Below are positions 46,740 to 60,720 of a stretch of 64,000 nt of DNA, piece after piece. A program made the position numbers and the translations under genes. The DNA is from Epiperipatus broadwayi (lineage: Eukaryota > Onychophora > Udeonychophora > Euonychophora > Peripatidae): positions 2,792,001-2,856,000 of the forward strand of contig JAQFVV010006274.1 in the NCBI GenBank assembly GCA_028023455.1, read 5' to 3'. Within the stretch, counting starts at the first letter, position 1; each line of letters begins with the position of its first letter. Below the pieces are notes generated by a model. The model did no database searches and was not told the origin of the DNA. It saw nothing but the letters and a program-made list of their open reading frames with translations.

Positions 46740-47790
46740 TAATTATATATCCAACCAGAAGCTCATTTAGATTTGGATAGAGATATTCACTTGACAACAT
46801 TAAAACAAAACTGAGTAATCATAAAAGTAGATCTTGATGGGATACATAAAGATTTCAAATGAGTTGGTGATCAAACTCATGAAGTAATTTTATTGTATAA
46901 AAATAAAAAAATAAATGCAGTAATTATTATGGAATATCATTCTTATCCAATGCAACATTTTCAATAATTTTATTGATAAAGTCATTCTCAGTCAGAGATA
47001 ATAGATTACAAGGTATTTTAACTTTAGAGATAAATAGATATTGATGCCAGGAAAGTAAAACAAAACTTTTATTAGTTATAAATATATATTAAAAATTATT
47101 TCATTTAATTTAAAAGATTTGCAACAATGTTTTAAAATAGCTGTCTGCATATAGATATTTATTTTTATATGCAATAGAATTATGCTAGTGAGAAGGAGCA
47201 TTATTATTGATTATAGAAAATCAAGAGACAATCTAAATAAAATTGGTTTGAAACAGATAACAATATATTAAATCTGCCATTTTCTTTTGGTTAACAGCAT
47301 TTATAATAGTTTATAAGTAATTCATGAAGAGAAATAAAGATGCAATGAAGGTTTTCTGTTAATATTCCAATTGCAAACATTAAAATTAACAGTTTACTTA
47401 TATTCTTGGCATTTATGCAATAATTTTCCTATTCTTGGATGATTCACTGATAATTTATTAAATTTTCTTCATAAAATCCATAAAAAGTATTTAATAGGTA
47501 ATATTCAAAAACTCAGGGACTTTATCACATTGATAAGATGAACCAGTTTAAATATTTTGGTAGCTTTTAAGCAGAATGAAGAACTTGTTGTTGAGATGCA
47601 GCAAAAAGTTAAAATTAAATATATTTCAGTATACATACTTCACTTAATGTAACTACATGTAGTAGTTATTTAAAAAAATTATTTTATGGAAGCAAGAAAT
47701 GAAACCTTATTAATGTAACATAAAGCCACTGAAAAAAAAACACTTAAGAGTGCTCCATGATATTCTGAATATTTCATGACAAAATTACAA
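46740..47790 (+). pseudogene. non-LTR retrotransposon (LINE) remnant, heavily decayed
   Basis: Reading across frames on the plus strand, motifs appear in the LINE order. SSFRFG-RYSLDNI near 46760-46801 resembles the GFRxGRSxxDxI block before RT motif A. VDLDGIHKDF near 46825 is where motif A should be. ALLLIIENQETI near 47190 follows a lost FADD box. FKYFGS near 47545 and KKLFYGSK near 47676 match the conserved FKYLGS and LLYGSE blocks of the thumb/C-terminal region. Every frame is broken. It is a different lineage or much older copy than the LINE at 6.8 kb. The assignment rests on motif order only. Confidence 0.5.
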
Positions 47791-49826
47791 GGCCAACTAA
47801 TAAGACTTTCTGTTTACCGAATGTGATAATTTTGAATTTACAATTATATGAATACATTTTTATTGAATTGGCAAAAGCATTTTATCAAAAAATTTACTAG
47901 AACATGGTTTGCTGAGATGAAAAATGACGTTGTTTACATTATAAAAAGTATTTCAAAGACAGCTATCTATAAAGATGTAATATTGATTAAACTGAGTGAG
48001 AACATATGGTTGGCTTTAATTAGATAAGGTTTGCTTTTCAGAATAAAGAATTTTCTGGAAAAAAAAAAACACATTAAAAGTCAATATAAAAGTATTAAAT
48101 AAATAATCAAAAAAGTGTCACATAATATAAATATCCATAGTTAAGTTTCTAGGACTGCTCATCTTAAGAGTTTATTTTAATATTTTTATTTTTTGTCATT
48201 CTTTTTTTATTTTTTATATGGCTTTACTTATTTATGAGTAACTTCTAATATTCTGTATGATTTTATGACGTGGTAAATAGAAGGCTGCAGAGGCTTTATT
48301 GCTTCCATAGAGTGTTCCAGTTTTGATGATTCAGCAATAAACCATTTGATTTTTATTAATATCTTTATTATTTGATCAACATTTTAAAGCAATTAGTGTA
48401 ATTATAAATAAGTAGATAATTTTCTAAACTTCACAAAAATTATATGATAAACAACTACTTTAAGCCTTCTTAAAAAAACAGCTACAAATTAAAAAAAAAG
48501 ATCATCCTTGTATAATGAAGTATATTCAATATTTAATTAATTAACTAAAATAATTATTAAATTAAGAGTAAATAAATCAGTAAGTGGTAATTATAGATTT
48601 TAAATAATGCAAATAAGAGTAAAATAAATTTTACAGGATATTAAGAGGTTAAAAGCAATTAAGAATGTTAAATCAAAGAGAATACTAAACTTACAATTTA
48701 TTTCCTAGGTATGAGATTATCAGTCCACAAATTTTTAAAATGGTACATAAAAACTTAAAATAATAAACAAATCAGAAGTAAAGTGAAGAATATGTTATTA
48801 AATATTAAAACAATCCTACCAGATATTGCTAGTTTCCATGAAACAAAGGAAATATTTGGGAAAGTGAAGAATGAAGTGTGAAAATTTATGATTCTAGTAA
48901 TAAGTGTGACATTAATTTAATATTATCTTAGGATCAAGATTAATTAATGGATGTTTAAATAGCAATCTTGTAAATGATTGATTGAAGGTGTTAAAGTGAA
49001 TCTGGGAGAACTAAAACGAATTATCATGTGTAAAAAAATTGGCAACAAATTCAAAAATAATTGCATCATGGTAATAATTGGTTGAAATAATTTGGTTAGT
49101 TTTATAATCTATCCAAATTCATATTATCTGATTTCAACCTTCAGGGAGAATACTGAAATTTATGGGTAGTAGCTAACTTGCATTACAATATGCTTTTTTA
49201 AACGCATATATAGAAGTGTATGTATAATGTATATGCTCTGAGAAATAAAAAGTAAAACGTTGAAAAATAAAATTTCTTTTTTTATTTATTAATTTATATT
49301 TTTTAGTTTGATGGACAGTTGAAATTGTGATTATTGAAATCGTGGATTCGGCACTATTGTATAACAATTGATGTATTTTTAAAAGTTGAACCAATCATGT
49401 ATTATTTATCTCTGCCTTTTTTACTTTTAGAATCTTCACAGTAAAAATAATTTATACAGACTTGCTGCAGGCTGATTCATTTTCTCCAAAACTTTTAAGC
49501 AGTTTTGCAAAATGGTTTTGAGGATTAAATCTTCTAGAGGCAAAGAGATTAAAATAAATGAAGATTACTTAAAACATTAAAATTTTTCACATAATGTGCT
49601 TGTTTATTTAAATATAGATTTGGAAAAAATGTTACAATGGCTAAAGAAGGTGATAGCAAAAATATGATTATCATTATCAGCCTCTCTTTTTTAAAGATAT
49701 ATATTTATTATTAAGTATTAATTTTAGAATACAATTTCTCTTGTGTATATTCAATGTTCTAATTAGAACATACAACATAATGGAGAAATATTTTAATAAA
49801 TGCTAAGTTATAACAATACTGTTTTT

Positions 49827-49860
<34 letters not shown>

Positions 49861-52800
49861 AAAAACAGTATTTTATATATAGTATATATATATATATATA
49901 TATATATACTATAATAAAATTTGTTTGTGCTTACTTAAAATTATTCTATTAAAATAATTTTGAAAACAATACATCAATAAAAAATTAATAGAAAATATTA
50001 AATTATCATCGATGATAATCTTTAGACTGTGTGATTATAAAATCTGTTATTAGAAAATTACATATATATTATATCAATTAGTATTTGATGTTTTTGTGCA
50101 GTAAATGGATAAAACAGTTATAAATGCATTCATATCTGTTATCCGAAAAATATAAAAAAATCATTAAATGTCTAAGAATTTAATATATATATTGTAACCT
50201 TTTGATTGGTTTTCCATGGTAGAAACAGCATATAAAATGTATATTATAACTCCAAAATTTTAAATTTACAATTTAGATAGTAGTAAAGCTATAAATTTTG
50301 GTATAATATGTAGTGCATAAAGATTAAAGATAGAATTCTGTAAAGATTTAATAACCATCATTATTTATAATTATTTATATTATAGTCAATACAATAGTTC
50401 TTAATCCAAATAAACATTGTTACTTATAAATTTGATTTTATTTTTATTGCAATGTTTCATCAAAAGCTAAATATATAGAATTGTAATAAATGAAAGAAGG
50501 AACAACTATAGATTACAAGATAATAATTTATTTTAAAATTATCATAATAATAATATATTTTAAACATACATATTTATTATAAATTTTATATTTAAATTCA
50601 ATTAATAATATAATATATTAAAAATATAATTAGAATTAAACTTTAATCTTAAAGAAATGATTTAAATTAATTTCATTTGTAAAATATTTATTAGTTTTAA
50701 TTATTTTAAATAGAAACAAAAAAATATTTAATTTAAAAGTTGTAAGTTGATTTGGGATATTGACCAATGAGATTTAAATAAGTAGTTTTTTGACATCATT
50801 TTATCCTGGAATTTTTAAAAGAAACATAAAATAAAGCTGAGAGCTGCTTCAATTTCATTTCTTAATAAAAAATTATAAAAGTTTTAAAATATATAAAGTT
50901 TTAAACAGTAAAATAATGTCTAAAAAGCATTCTAAGGATATAATATATTTTATAGCAATTGTTGAAGTCATGGAATGAGTTCAAACCAGTTTTTTTATTA
51001 TGACCTAGTTGTAAGTCTTGGTCATACACTTATAACTAAGATGATATCTAAAGAAGTTTAAAAGAAAAACCAAAGTTGCTATTTTTATTTGAGATAACCA
51101 CAAGAAAGAAAAGACAACTATATTTCTTCAAAGAAAAATATACCTGCATTCACATAAGAAAGCATTCATTTATTTACATCAAATTAAGTATTTTTTATTA
51201 GTCATAGATTAAAAATGAGAAACAAGTCTAAAATCTCTAGAAATAATAAAATGTGTAAAAATATTTTATTGGACATTAAAAATAATGACTTAATTGAGAG
51301 TCTAATAAAAATTAAAATTCTGTTGGAATTGAACAAGTTACATATGATAAATATCTTGAAGAAAAAATTTTTGAAGAAGAAAATGTTTAGTCTATACTTG
51401 ATCATGAAAAAAAACTCGATGAAAGATGAATTAATATTCTTCATGTTAAAACAGAAAGTGAAATCTTAGTATATTATTATATGAAAGGAACAGTAAAATG
51501 GGAAAGATAATTGAAAAAGTCTTTTTAACTTTTTAATAGTAGATGACAGTCATGAAGATGATACACTATAATACAGAAAGTTAAATGAATTATTCATATG
51601 TATTTAAATCTTGTGAGCTTAATAAGTAACACAAATAGGAAAAAATAAGGAAGAAAATTTATTGATGAATTAGTTAAACATATTTTAAAGCTCTGTTACA
51701 TGGGAAAATAATATAGAGATTTATTGACAAGATTTATTAAACTATTTCATTAGTGTAATTTTCAAGAGTATGATGATGCACATGTAACTTCAAACTAGTC
51801 AAGGAGGAAGGATGCATCCAATTCAGAAATTTTGTCCAGTCAGTGTTATGCTTGTCTAATATTTTGTTAAATATACATGTGTTTTAGTAGAAAGCACACG
51901 AACTTGTGAGGAATGGTGAACATCTACAGGGTGACCATGGTAGTATTAAACCAGGAATTGAAATGGGTTTTAAAAAACAAAGAGAAAAGGATTTTAAATT
52001 TAAATTTATTGTTAATAATTTTTTTGTTTGATATGAAATATAAATGCTAGGTATTTTAGTTAGTAATAATTAAAATAATTTTATATTCAATGTTGTATAT
52101 AAGGTCAAAAGATATTAACCTTTTTATTACTCATTCTTGTTTTAAAAAATATGCTTAAAAATATAAAGAGTGTATACATGCATTATAACATGAAAGAGTG
52201 TGTAGAGTATAACATTTTAATTTTATATTTTAGCTGGTATATATTTTTTTTTAAAAATTGAGTGTGGTAAAATATGTTGTAAAGGTATTTCAAATTTATT
52301 ATCATAAAGTATATTGACAAATGGAATGAACTAATGGTTATAAATAATATTTATAGAATTCTATGAAAATAAAATAAACATATTATAAAATGAAATAAAT
52401 TTGTGAGAGTAAAAAAAAAAGAGTGAATGTTAATGTAAAGAAAAAGAATATTAATCATGATCTCATTTGTCATAAAGAAAAAAATATATATTGATAATGA
52501 TAAAGGTAGACTGTTTGTTTTGTAACATGATCTCAAATGTGGATAGAAAATATTTAATGGGAAGATTATATTATATTATTAGTCCATAAGTAGTATAATA
52601 AGAGATGCTGAAGACACAGTAGAGAAAGATGAGTTGAAATTCCAGAATAGAATATAAAATATCATCATGAGAAACTGATTAAATAGTTGAATGGGATTAA
52701 TTTTTGTGATACCCAGATAGTTTATTAGAAAGAGATGGGAGGATTTTCTGAAAAGACATGAGTGTAATATATACTGTGAGTGCTTGTTGAATAAGCCAGG

Positions 52801-55220
52801 GTAAAATTGGGGTAAAATCTTTAGGAAAATGATTACCTGCCAAAATATGACACATCATAATAAAGGAAACAAACCGCTATCTCTCTATTATGATATAATA
52901 TTTTTGTATAAAATTAATTTCTTATGTAGGAAGTTTTTGGGTAAATCAAAACAGAGTAGGCATCAGAATTTGACTAAATATTTTAAGAATTTTATGATTT
53001 GTCTTCTTAAGTTTTGACAGATTAGCCTAAAAATAGTAAGACCATATACAGAATAAATATTTTATATTTGAATAAAATTTGGATAAATCATTATATGAAT
53101 TGATACCTGAGATCAAAGATAAACAGAAAATATAAGTGAGAGATAGAGAATGAATGTAAAAAATGAATTACATTATATGAAAAAGAGTCATTAATTTCAC
53201 TATTCATTTTGAATACATTATAAATCCTGTTTTTTTTTGTAACATTACCACAGCAGCAATAATTTTGGTGATAAGATTATAGTGCAATATTTTTAAATCA
53301 ATTTTGAATATGAAATATAATTTAAATATTATGATTTCATTAAAATATCAGCAGTTATAAAATATCAGATAAATAAAAAAAGATGATTAAGAAGATAGCC
53401 ACCAGATAACTCATGAATTGTAAAACTATATAATATTAGTATTAAAGCATACATGATATTAAGAATAATAAACTTATCATTTAAAAAAAAAAACAGATAC
53501 TGAATATGGGAAGGGTTAAATGTATATAACAATTATTATGTTTATCTGTGATAAAATTTGTTGTAAATTTATAAACAGTTCAATGATTATTTTGTTAGTG
53601 AATTATTTAAATGTGTATAGGTATTTGTTGTTTATTATTATTGCTGTAAATAAATGAATACTTTGATTTGAATTTTGTAGTAGTAATTTCATTATATTTG
53701 AGAGTCATTTTCATCATAAGGTCATATCAATAAAGCACATTATCCACATAGAATTATACATAGCATATATTGATTATGTGCTTTATCTGAAGAGTTTTAT
53801 TTAAGAATTTATAATTGACATATTAATTATCAATGGCTTTTAAATTATAACTATATTAAAAAGAGTTTGTAGCACTCTATATTTTATTAGACATAGAGAA
53901 ATCTTTAAGAGCTATGTGAAAAGTATTATTAAGTATTACAAAATGGAGAGCCTATAATAGAAATTAATAGTATGTTTTAAGATTCACATTTTGATTTTGT
54001 AATTTAATTTTGAAATGTATCTCATATCATAAATTTAGAAGTATTATATTATTTCAGAGTATAAATTACTGATCAAATATATTTTAAGGTTTGTAATTCT
54101 GAAGGCTCAAATTACAATGCCTGAATGATAAGTAATTAAGAAATGTATTTATTTCAGTTAGAATTTGTAAATAATAATTGTATAATAAAGGTTTTGATTA
54201 TAATAAAAAAGGGTATTCTATAGTGATTGTTATTAATCTAAGTATAAAAAGAAATCTTAGGAAAGTAAATTAAATTGTTTAAATAAGGGTAATGAGTCGT
54301 TAGTGATAGTCAATTTTTATGTCTTATTATTATAGTTAGATTAATTTTCAAATAGGAGGTTAATCAAGGTTTGTAAAAGTAAATGTGATTATATTTAAAT
54401 AGTTGGATCCCAGCAAAATTCCTCTTGCAATTCAATTATTTAATTAGCAATCTAATTGTTATGATGGATTTTGGAATAGAATACTTATGATCACTGAGAT
54501 ATCCAAAAATAATGTAATTTTGTTTTAATGTTATTATTTTGAGATTCTTAAATTGTATAAGAGTAATTAGATCATTATTTAAATGAAATATTATGTTAGT
54601 CAGTGTTTGTTGTGGGGATTTTCCTAATGATTATAATATGATAGTGGTAGGAGAATTTTCACATTAGCAATACCATTGTAGAGTGTATTTTTTATATACT
54701 TCTCAATCTTAAAACCTCTATGTTACTATCATCCCTAAAGTCTATCTTATGTTTTAACATATCACAAGTTTCAAGCCCCACAGAGAGTTTTATACTTTAT
54801 TGTTGTTATACCTGATTGTTTATTATTGAGCTAGTATTATAGAGGGTAAAAAGAGAAGGTAGGGCAGAGGTGTTGAAGAACTGGAAGGAAGGTTACAATA
54901 TCATTTCAATTAGTATTTAATGATTTTGTGATTATAAATAGATAATAACAAGCAATCATAAGCAGTTCATACTCACTGTTTTGATAATAAGGCAATTAAA
55001 TATTCACTGTAATATTTAAAAAAATTCCATCATTTTTTAAATACTGAAATCATGAAAGCAATATTATTTTCATTAGATAAAAAATGAGATTCACATTAAG
55101 AAAAAGTATGGCATAATTATTACTCATTATATAATTAAAACAAACTTTAATTTCATGTAATAAGTAATAATGCACCTTAAAAATAAATGGAAAATGTTAT
55201 TCAGCAAATTTTATAATACA
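47791..55220. other. long AT-rich intergenic stretch
   Basis: No gene recognised. The 84-codon lysine-rich ORF at 51215-51469 looks like low-complexity A-rich sequence, and a mirror ORF occupies the opposite strand. 51780-51970 is slightly GC-richer without identifiable content. Hairpins at 49815-49915 are listed separately. Confidence 0.55.
49815..49872. repeat. perfect 58-bp palindrome with TA centre
   Basis: Arms AATACTGTTTTTAACA (49815-49830) and its exact reverse complement (49857-49872) flank a TA run, so the entire segment is self-complementary. It is followed at 49879-49915 by a second TA-centred palindrome with TATAGTATA-type arms. Confidence 0.95.
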
Positions 55221-55350
<130 letters not shown>

Positions 55351-55387
55351 ATTACAAGCATAAAGCTAAACTAGTCAATATAAAAAC

Positions 55388-55511
55388 AAAACTACCCCAA
55401 ATCCAAAATTAAACCAGACCAGCATAAAAATAATATTAAAACACAACCTAAGGTTTCACTGCTACAAGCAGACTTGCTGGTCTGGTTTAATTTTGGATTT
55501 GGGGTAGTTTT
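55388..55511. repeat. perfect 37-bp inverted repeat (hairpin)
   Basis: Arms at 55388-55424 and 55475-55511 are exact reverse complements over 37 bp, with a 50-bp loop. The arms are GC-richer (CTACCCCAAATCC, CCAGACCAGC) than their surroundings. A (CT)n(TA)n tract lies to the left and a TA run to the right. No ORF. It could be a young foldback element or a small hairpin RNA source. Confidence 0.95.
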
Positions 55512-55558
55512 GATATATATATATATATATATATATATCAAATATATATATTGATCAT

Positions 55559-55599
<41 letters not shown>

Positions 55600-55612
55600 T
55601 GCCATGATCAAA
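55512..55612. repeat. TA runs with 12-bp palindromic arms
   Basis: A TA run (55513-55538) is followed by TTGATCATGGCA (55551-55562), a second TA run, and the exact reverse complement (55600-55611). Confidence 0.95.
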
Positions 55613-56879
55613 AGATAAGTTTTCAATGTGAGTATAAATAATCTAAGCAATAAATAAATAAAATAAAATTTTATCTATCATTTAATTCCAAATAACTTTT
55701 CTGTTTCATAATGATGGACTTTCCAATATAAAAGTAATGTTACAAAATATTGTGAATTTTATATTAGCTCATACACATTTATTATACTAAAAAACTCATT
55801 CATAACATGGGACTTCAGTTTAATAAAAATAAACACATCCATTTAATGAAACAAAATCTTAAAGATAAAAAAATGAAAATTTATTTCTTACCTTTCATAT
55901 GCCCAAATTAAATTTATTAAAAAAAAATATGGCAATATATATGTGTGTCTGTAAATGTGTTTTACTTAATATAAGTAAACTGATTAACAATTCAAAGAAA
56001 TTACTCTTATAAACAAAAAACATAATGTAATTTACCAAATTATATGCAAATGTTGAGTTTTGTATATTCGGGAGTCAAGTTGTAATATTGAAAAACATTT
56101 AAAAAAACTTTAGTTACTATGTAGACAATGATAAAACATATAAATTTAATTTTGATTTGGATAATATTATAATTTTTTTAAGTGGAAAACTATACAATAA
56201 AATTTAAAAAATAGTTTTAAAAAAAAATTCTGATTAAAAGAGCACAAACATTAAAATTTATGACTGTAGGGTAATCATATGATGTTGGTTATTTCAGAAA
56301 TAACTTAAATCTTTTTTAAATAATTGAAAGGACTTGTGTGCACATGAATATTGAAGCAGTCAGATCTGAGTTCGATCCAAGCTTTATGACATCTAGCCAT
56401 AAGCCCACTTCAAACCCTAGTACTAACCTTAAATTTCCGATGCAATGGGGCTTTATATGTTCAATCCACGCTAATTTCCATAAAGAATAACTTATTTTAT
56501 AAATGCATATTAAAATTAATTAGTTTCAGATTTAAATTGATCAATTCTATTAATAAATTCATGATAGAATTATTCATGAATTTATATATTATAACTGCGT
56601 GGATTGTGCGTATATATTTGTAAATATTTAAATATATATAATTGTTCGAAAGTTTCATTGCGTCGGGAATGTTTGATTTTATTTTTAAATAATCTGTTAA
56701 AGTTTTATTGATTAAAAGCTACATTCTTTCGATAAGCTTTCAGATTTTTCCCTTTCCAAAAACAATAGGTAAAGTTTTATTAATTAAGAAAGAAGATAAG
56801 TACTTAAAATGTAAGGATTTCCTAATTAAAATCATTTTCTGATTTTAAGAATTCATTTTCTAATTAGAAAATGAATTCA
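55613..56879. other. AT-rich intergenic DNA with one possible SINE-like patch
   Basis: At 56335-56470 a GC-richer patch contains GAGTTCGATCCAAG, which fits a Pol III B box, but no A box or target duplication could be fixed. The rest holds nothing recognisable. Confidence 0.4.
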
Positions 56880-57425
56880 AGTTAATGAGTTTGAAAGCCT
56901 TATCGAAGGAATGTATCTAAAAACAACCAGTAAATCTAAAAACATTGATAATGAAAGAAGCACTAGCCTGAAGGCATCAGAGGACAGTATATATAGCTCT
57001 GAAAAGTTTGGAGAAAAAGCCATCTTTGTTGTAGAGAAGTGCAGTAAACTCTGTGCATTTTAAATAGTGTTTCAATCATGGTAAAGGGCTAAAACATCAG
57101 GAATCTGGCTGCAGTTCCTGAAGTCCCCTGGAAATCTTCAATGGAGCTGCTAAATTCTTTCCAGACAAATCATGCTGCCAAAATCAAATAAAATGCTGTT
57201 CAAGTAATCAACTAAATGCGTGCCTACATTTTTACCAACTCGGACATGTAACCTAAGGAACCAGCCCTGGAAGAAATGGGTAATATATTTCCATAAGGAA
57301 CCTTAAACTTTCTGGCCAGTTCCGAACTTTACTTTACACTTCCTTTAAGAGCTCTTTTCATTCTATAAATGTAATAATCTCTGTGTAATAATCTCTGTAT
57401 AAACTTACTTTTATTCATGCTATTT
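56880..57425 (+). other. GC-richer island with TATA-like box, possible solo LTR
   Basis: About 540 bp clearly less AT-rich than its surroundings. A TATATATAGCTC motif near 56990 is followed by GCAGT-rich sequence about 40 bp on, and a 16-bp phrase (TGTAATAATCTCTG) is duplicated near 57369-57400. No ORF of note. Layout would suit a solo LTR or a promoter/5' exon, but no paired copy or target duplication is in the window. Confidence 0.3.
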
Positions 57426-58842
57426 TAAATTATATAAATTCTCTCAATCTCTAGTCTTTAAATTTAACTTTCTTTTCTTATGATGGTGGTTCATTTATTT
57501 TATTATATATATTTATTAAGTAATTTATTAATGTTGTTATTTTTAATTATATGCCAATAATTCTTCAACTCGATGAGTACCTTTGTTCTATTTGCCTTCT
57601 GCAAAATATAATCTTAATTCTGATAGTTAATTCTCACCCATTAGAACTAGATTTATACAGTTCTATCAATCATCGAATTGAAAAAAATTATTAAAAGTTT
57701 GTTATTTTTATAAATGGATAATAACAAATTATTAGCTCCGTTGCTAATCTATGTCCCAGCTATTTTCGTATTCACTAATTTATTTATTCACATATAATGT
57801 TAAAATGTCTTTATTGCAAAAGGGCCAATAAAGGAATCAAATATATTCTAATTCAAATTTCAGTTACTTGCTATTAAGATTCAGGAAGGGCATGATGATT
57901 GGGGCATAACTAATATAATTTGATAAATGCTTTAAAATAATGTTAGTTAAAAGCTCGTTTGACTTTAATTCATTTGATCAAGTCATCACGTAGAGCATTC
58001 TATAATTAGGTTTTATTTTTCAAACGGTGATTATTAAGTCATCATCTTCAACGTTACTGGCATAGGGCTATTGTTCATTTCGCAGGCTTGTTGGTGATGA
58101 TATTTCTGATATATTAACTATAGAGGAAGAAAGCACTTCCTCCCTTGTATGTTATATTTGGAACACCAAAGGTTCGTAGTTACGACTCAGCCTGGCTTTT
58201 CCCCATGTTTCACATCTACTTAAAGGGCATAAGACTTGTCATATGCAAGCCACCATACTACTTTTAAATCACTGACCAGATATTATCTTTCATGTTCATT
58301 TTACTTTGAAGCTCATAATTCACCAGCATCATTACCTTTCTGTTCCAATAAAGCCCGCTCTGATGCTCGTAATTTGTGATGAAGTGATTTCAATTAAAGT
58401 CCAACAAATTCTCAGTTATCTCAAAGTAAATAAGTTTTCCAATAAAGATTAATATTATGCCCTAAAATACGTATCTTGCTCTTCATGAATGGATTTGCGA
58501 ATGTGAAAATAAATATCACATTCTTTCATATAAAATTAGAGTAATAATTTCCTTTACTAATGAATACCTTTATCTGCCTTTTATTTCTTGTTGGGGGCAT
58601 AGACATAGACTTTCAAATATTGCGTAATATTCATTGGCATATAATAAGGACCGCCACTCTTATTATAATTATAAACTATGTTAAAGGCTAGAGGTGATTA
58701 ATATAATCATTATTTAAAATTCAAACAAAACAAATTATTATTATTAAATATTTTCTAAACACACTTGGTTTCTTAGTTCTTATTATCTTTTATTCAATAA
58801 TTATTTTGAATGTTAATTCCTGCTGTCTGTGTTGGCAACCCG

Positions 58843-58845
<3 letters not shown>
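57426..58845. other. intergenic DNA with moderate CpG
   Basis: No gene recognised. CpG is less depleted at 57960-58500 than in 40-48 kb, resembling the 24-26 kb segment in a milder form. Confidence 0.45.

Positions 58846-58921
<76 letters not shown>
58846..58921. repeat. (TA)n microsatellite
   Basis: About 76 bp of uninterrupted TA. Confidence 0.98.
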
Positions 58922-58924
<3 letters not shown>

Positions 58925-58971
58925 TCGACTTAAAATTATCTTTAATCAATTTATGATCCCATATTAGTGTC

Positions 58972-59150
58972 AGTTCAGGGGTCTCTAATTCTCACCAACT
59001 GTTGAGATAGTTTCTTGGTGCATAGCTCTGTGCCATTGATTTCTACTAATCTGAGCTGGTGAGTTGGGTTTGAATTCAGTTTTGAACCGCCTGAGTTTGG
59101 ATCCGACTTGCGTCGTTCAGGTGGTGGTGTTTTTTCAACTGGTACAATAT
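58972..59150 (-). other. GC-richer ORF-bearing patch, unknown
   Basis: On the minus strand an open stretch reads TPPPERRKSDPNSGG then HQLRLVEINGTELCTKK, with much higher GC and CpG than its neighbours. The ORF's upstream half (to 59298) is ordinary AT-rich sequence, so only the 3' half looks distinctive. A B-box-like GTTTGGATCCGAC on the plus strand could instead mark a SINE-like repeat. I do not recognise a family. It starts about 50 bp from the TA microsatellite. Confidence 0.3.
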
Positions 59151-59298
59151 ACATATATATTTTTAAAACTTTCATTCCACCACCCACATACTCACAAAAC
59201 ATATAAATAAAGATTTCTGAAAAAGACAAATAATCACTAAAATACATTTTATAGCTGAGATCATTTGCCTCTTTCAGAAGTCTATTTTTATGTTTCAA

Positions 59299-60720
59299 GA
59301 ATGTATTATGAAATAAATATTTTAATTATATTTAAAATAAATAATCATGGAAAAAAAAATGAAATAGATTAATGATATCATGTGGTTATGTATAATAATA
59401 ATAATGAAAAAAAAAGATTTATTAATCTTTAACTAAGCATAAAATTTATATCTTGACTATGAATGATATGACAATCTCTAATCTAATAAATTATTATTAA
59501 TAATTATTAATTTATTTGTTTAAAGTGGATAGTGTCTAAGATATGAATGCAGGGAATTAAATACTTAAAGTTTAAATTGCATTAATATATGTACATATAA
59601 CAATAAAATTTGTGTTGACAATATATTTACTATGTTAATTCTCTAATATATTTACTATTCTAATTAGTAGTTATATCAACCATCTATTTCCAGTCTCAAG
59701 AAATCACTCCTTGAAAATATTAGAGATAAATACACTGTTTACAATTTAAGATTTATTGTATGTAGCTACTAAATTAGAATATTATAGTGTTATTACCAAT
59801 TCTGTTACATTACACACACAAACAGGTGCATATATATACACACACATCAGACCACAAATTTCATCTATGAAAAATGTAAACACAGTTTTCAGGTTTATAT
59901 TATAGATGTGTTTGATCACTTATTTTTAAATGATTATTTAATATTATCAATTAATTTTGACTTCCCCTCATTTTTTTAATCAAGGATGATTTCTAAACTA
60001 TACTGATAAAGACATGTGAAAGAAAAGAACGTGGACCAATTGAAGATGGCTTGTTCAGCTAGAAATATATTTTTGGAATCATTTCCCATTTTCAATTGAC
60101 TTTTTATCTATATGTTTTAAGAATGTGTAGAATTTAGAATTTTGTAGTAAATACATATAACATGTGCGCACACACACACTTCAATAGAGTTTGAAAAACA
60201 ACTGTTTTGAACACTAAGAGTCTTTTGATAAAAAGTACTGCACATGTATGTATGTAGTCAAGCAATAACATTTTTTTAGCATTATCCTAATTCTTGTCTT
60301 AACTTTTTTTGATATTACAAATCATTGATTAAAACCACTAAAACATCTCATGATCACTAAATTTCTTGCATTCATTGATTAAGACTTTGCTACATTGTTT
60401 GCATATCTGTTAATTTTTCTTAGATTAGATATTTTTAAAAAAAAAAATCTTTTAATTTAACTATATATCTGCTGCATGCTGTAAGATAATATTAAGATTT
60501 TCATTATAATTTAGATAAAATTAAACAATTATTTGCAATAAGTCTTTATCACCATTATCAAACAATTTCCAAATAGAACTGCACATTAGTTCAAAACCAT
60601 TGTCTCCAAATGTTCCTATAACTTGTTCTGATCTTTAAAAGTTTATAGCAACTTTTTTCTTAAAACCCTTATCTATTAAATTCTAAGGCAGTGTGTAATT
60701 TTCTTATACCAACTGTTTCA
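59299..60720. other. AT-rich intergenic DNA
   Basis: Short CA/TA and TAA microsatellites (59391, 59814-59848, 60169-60178). No gene recognised. Confidence 0.55.

Noticed and set aside
51215-51469. 84-codon lysine-rich ORF as a real protein
   Set aside because: It is A-rich low-complexity sequence with a mirror Phe/Ile-rich ORF on the other strand and no domain.
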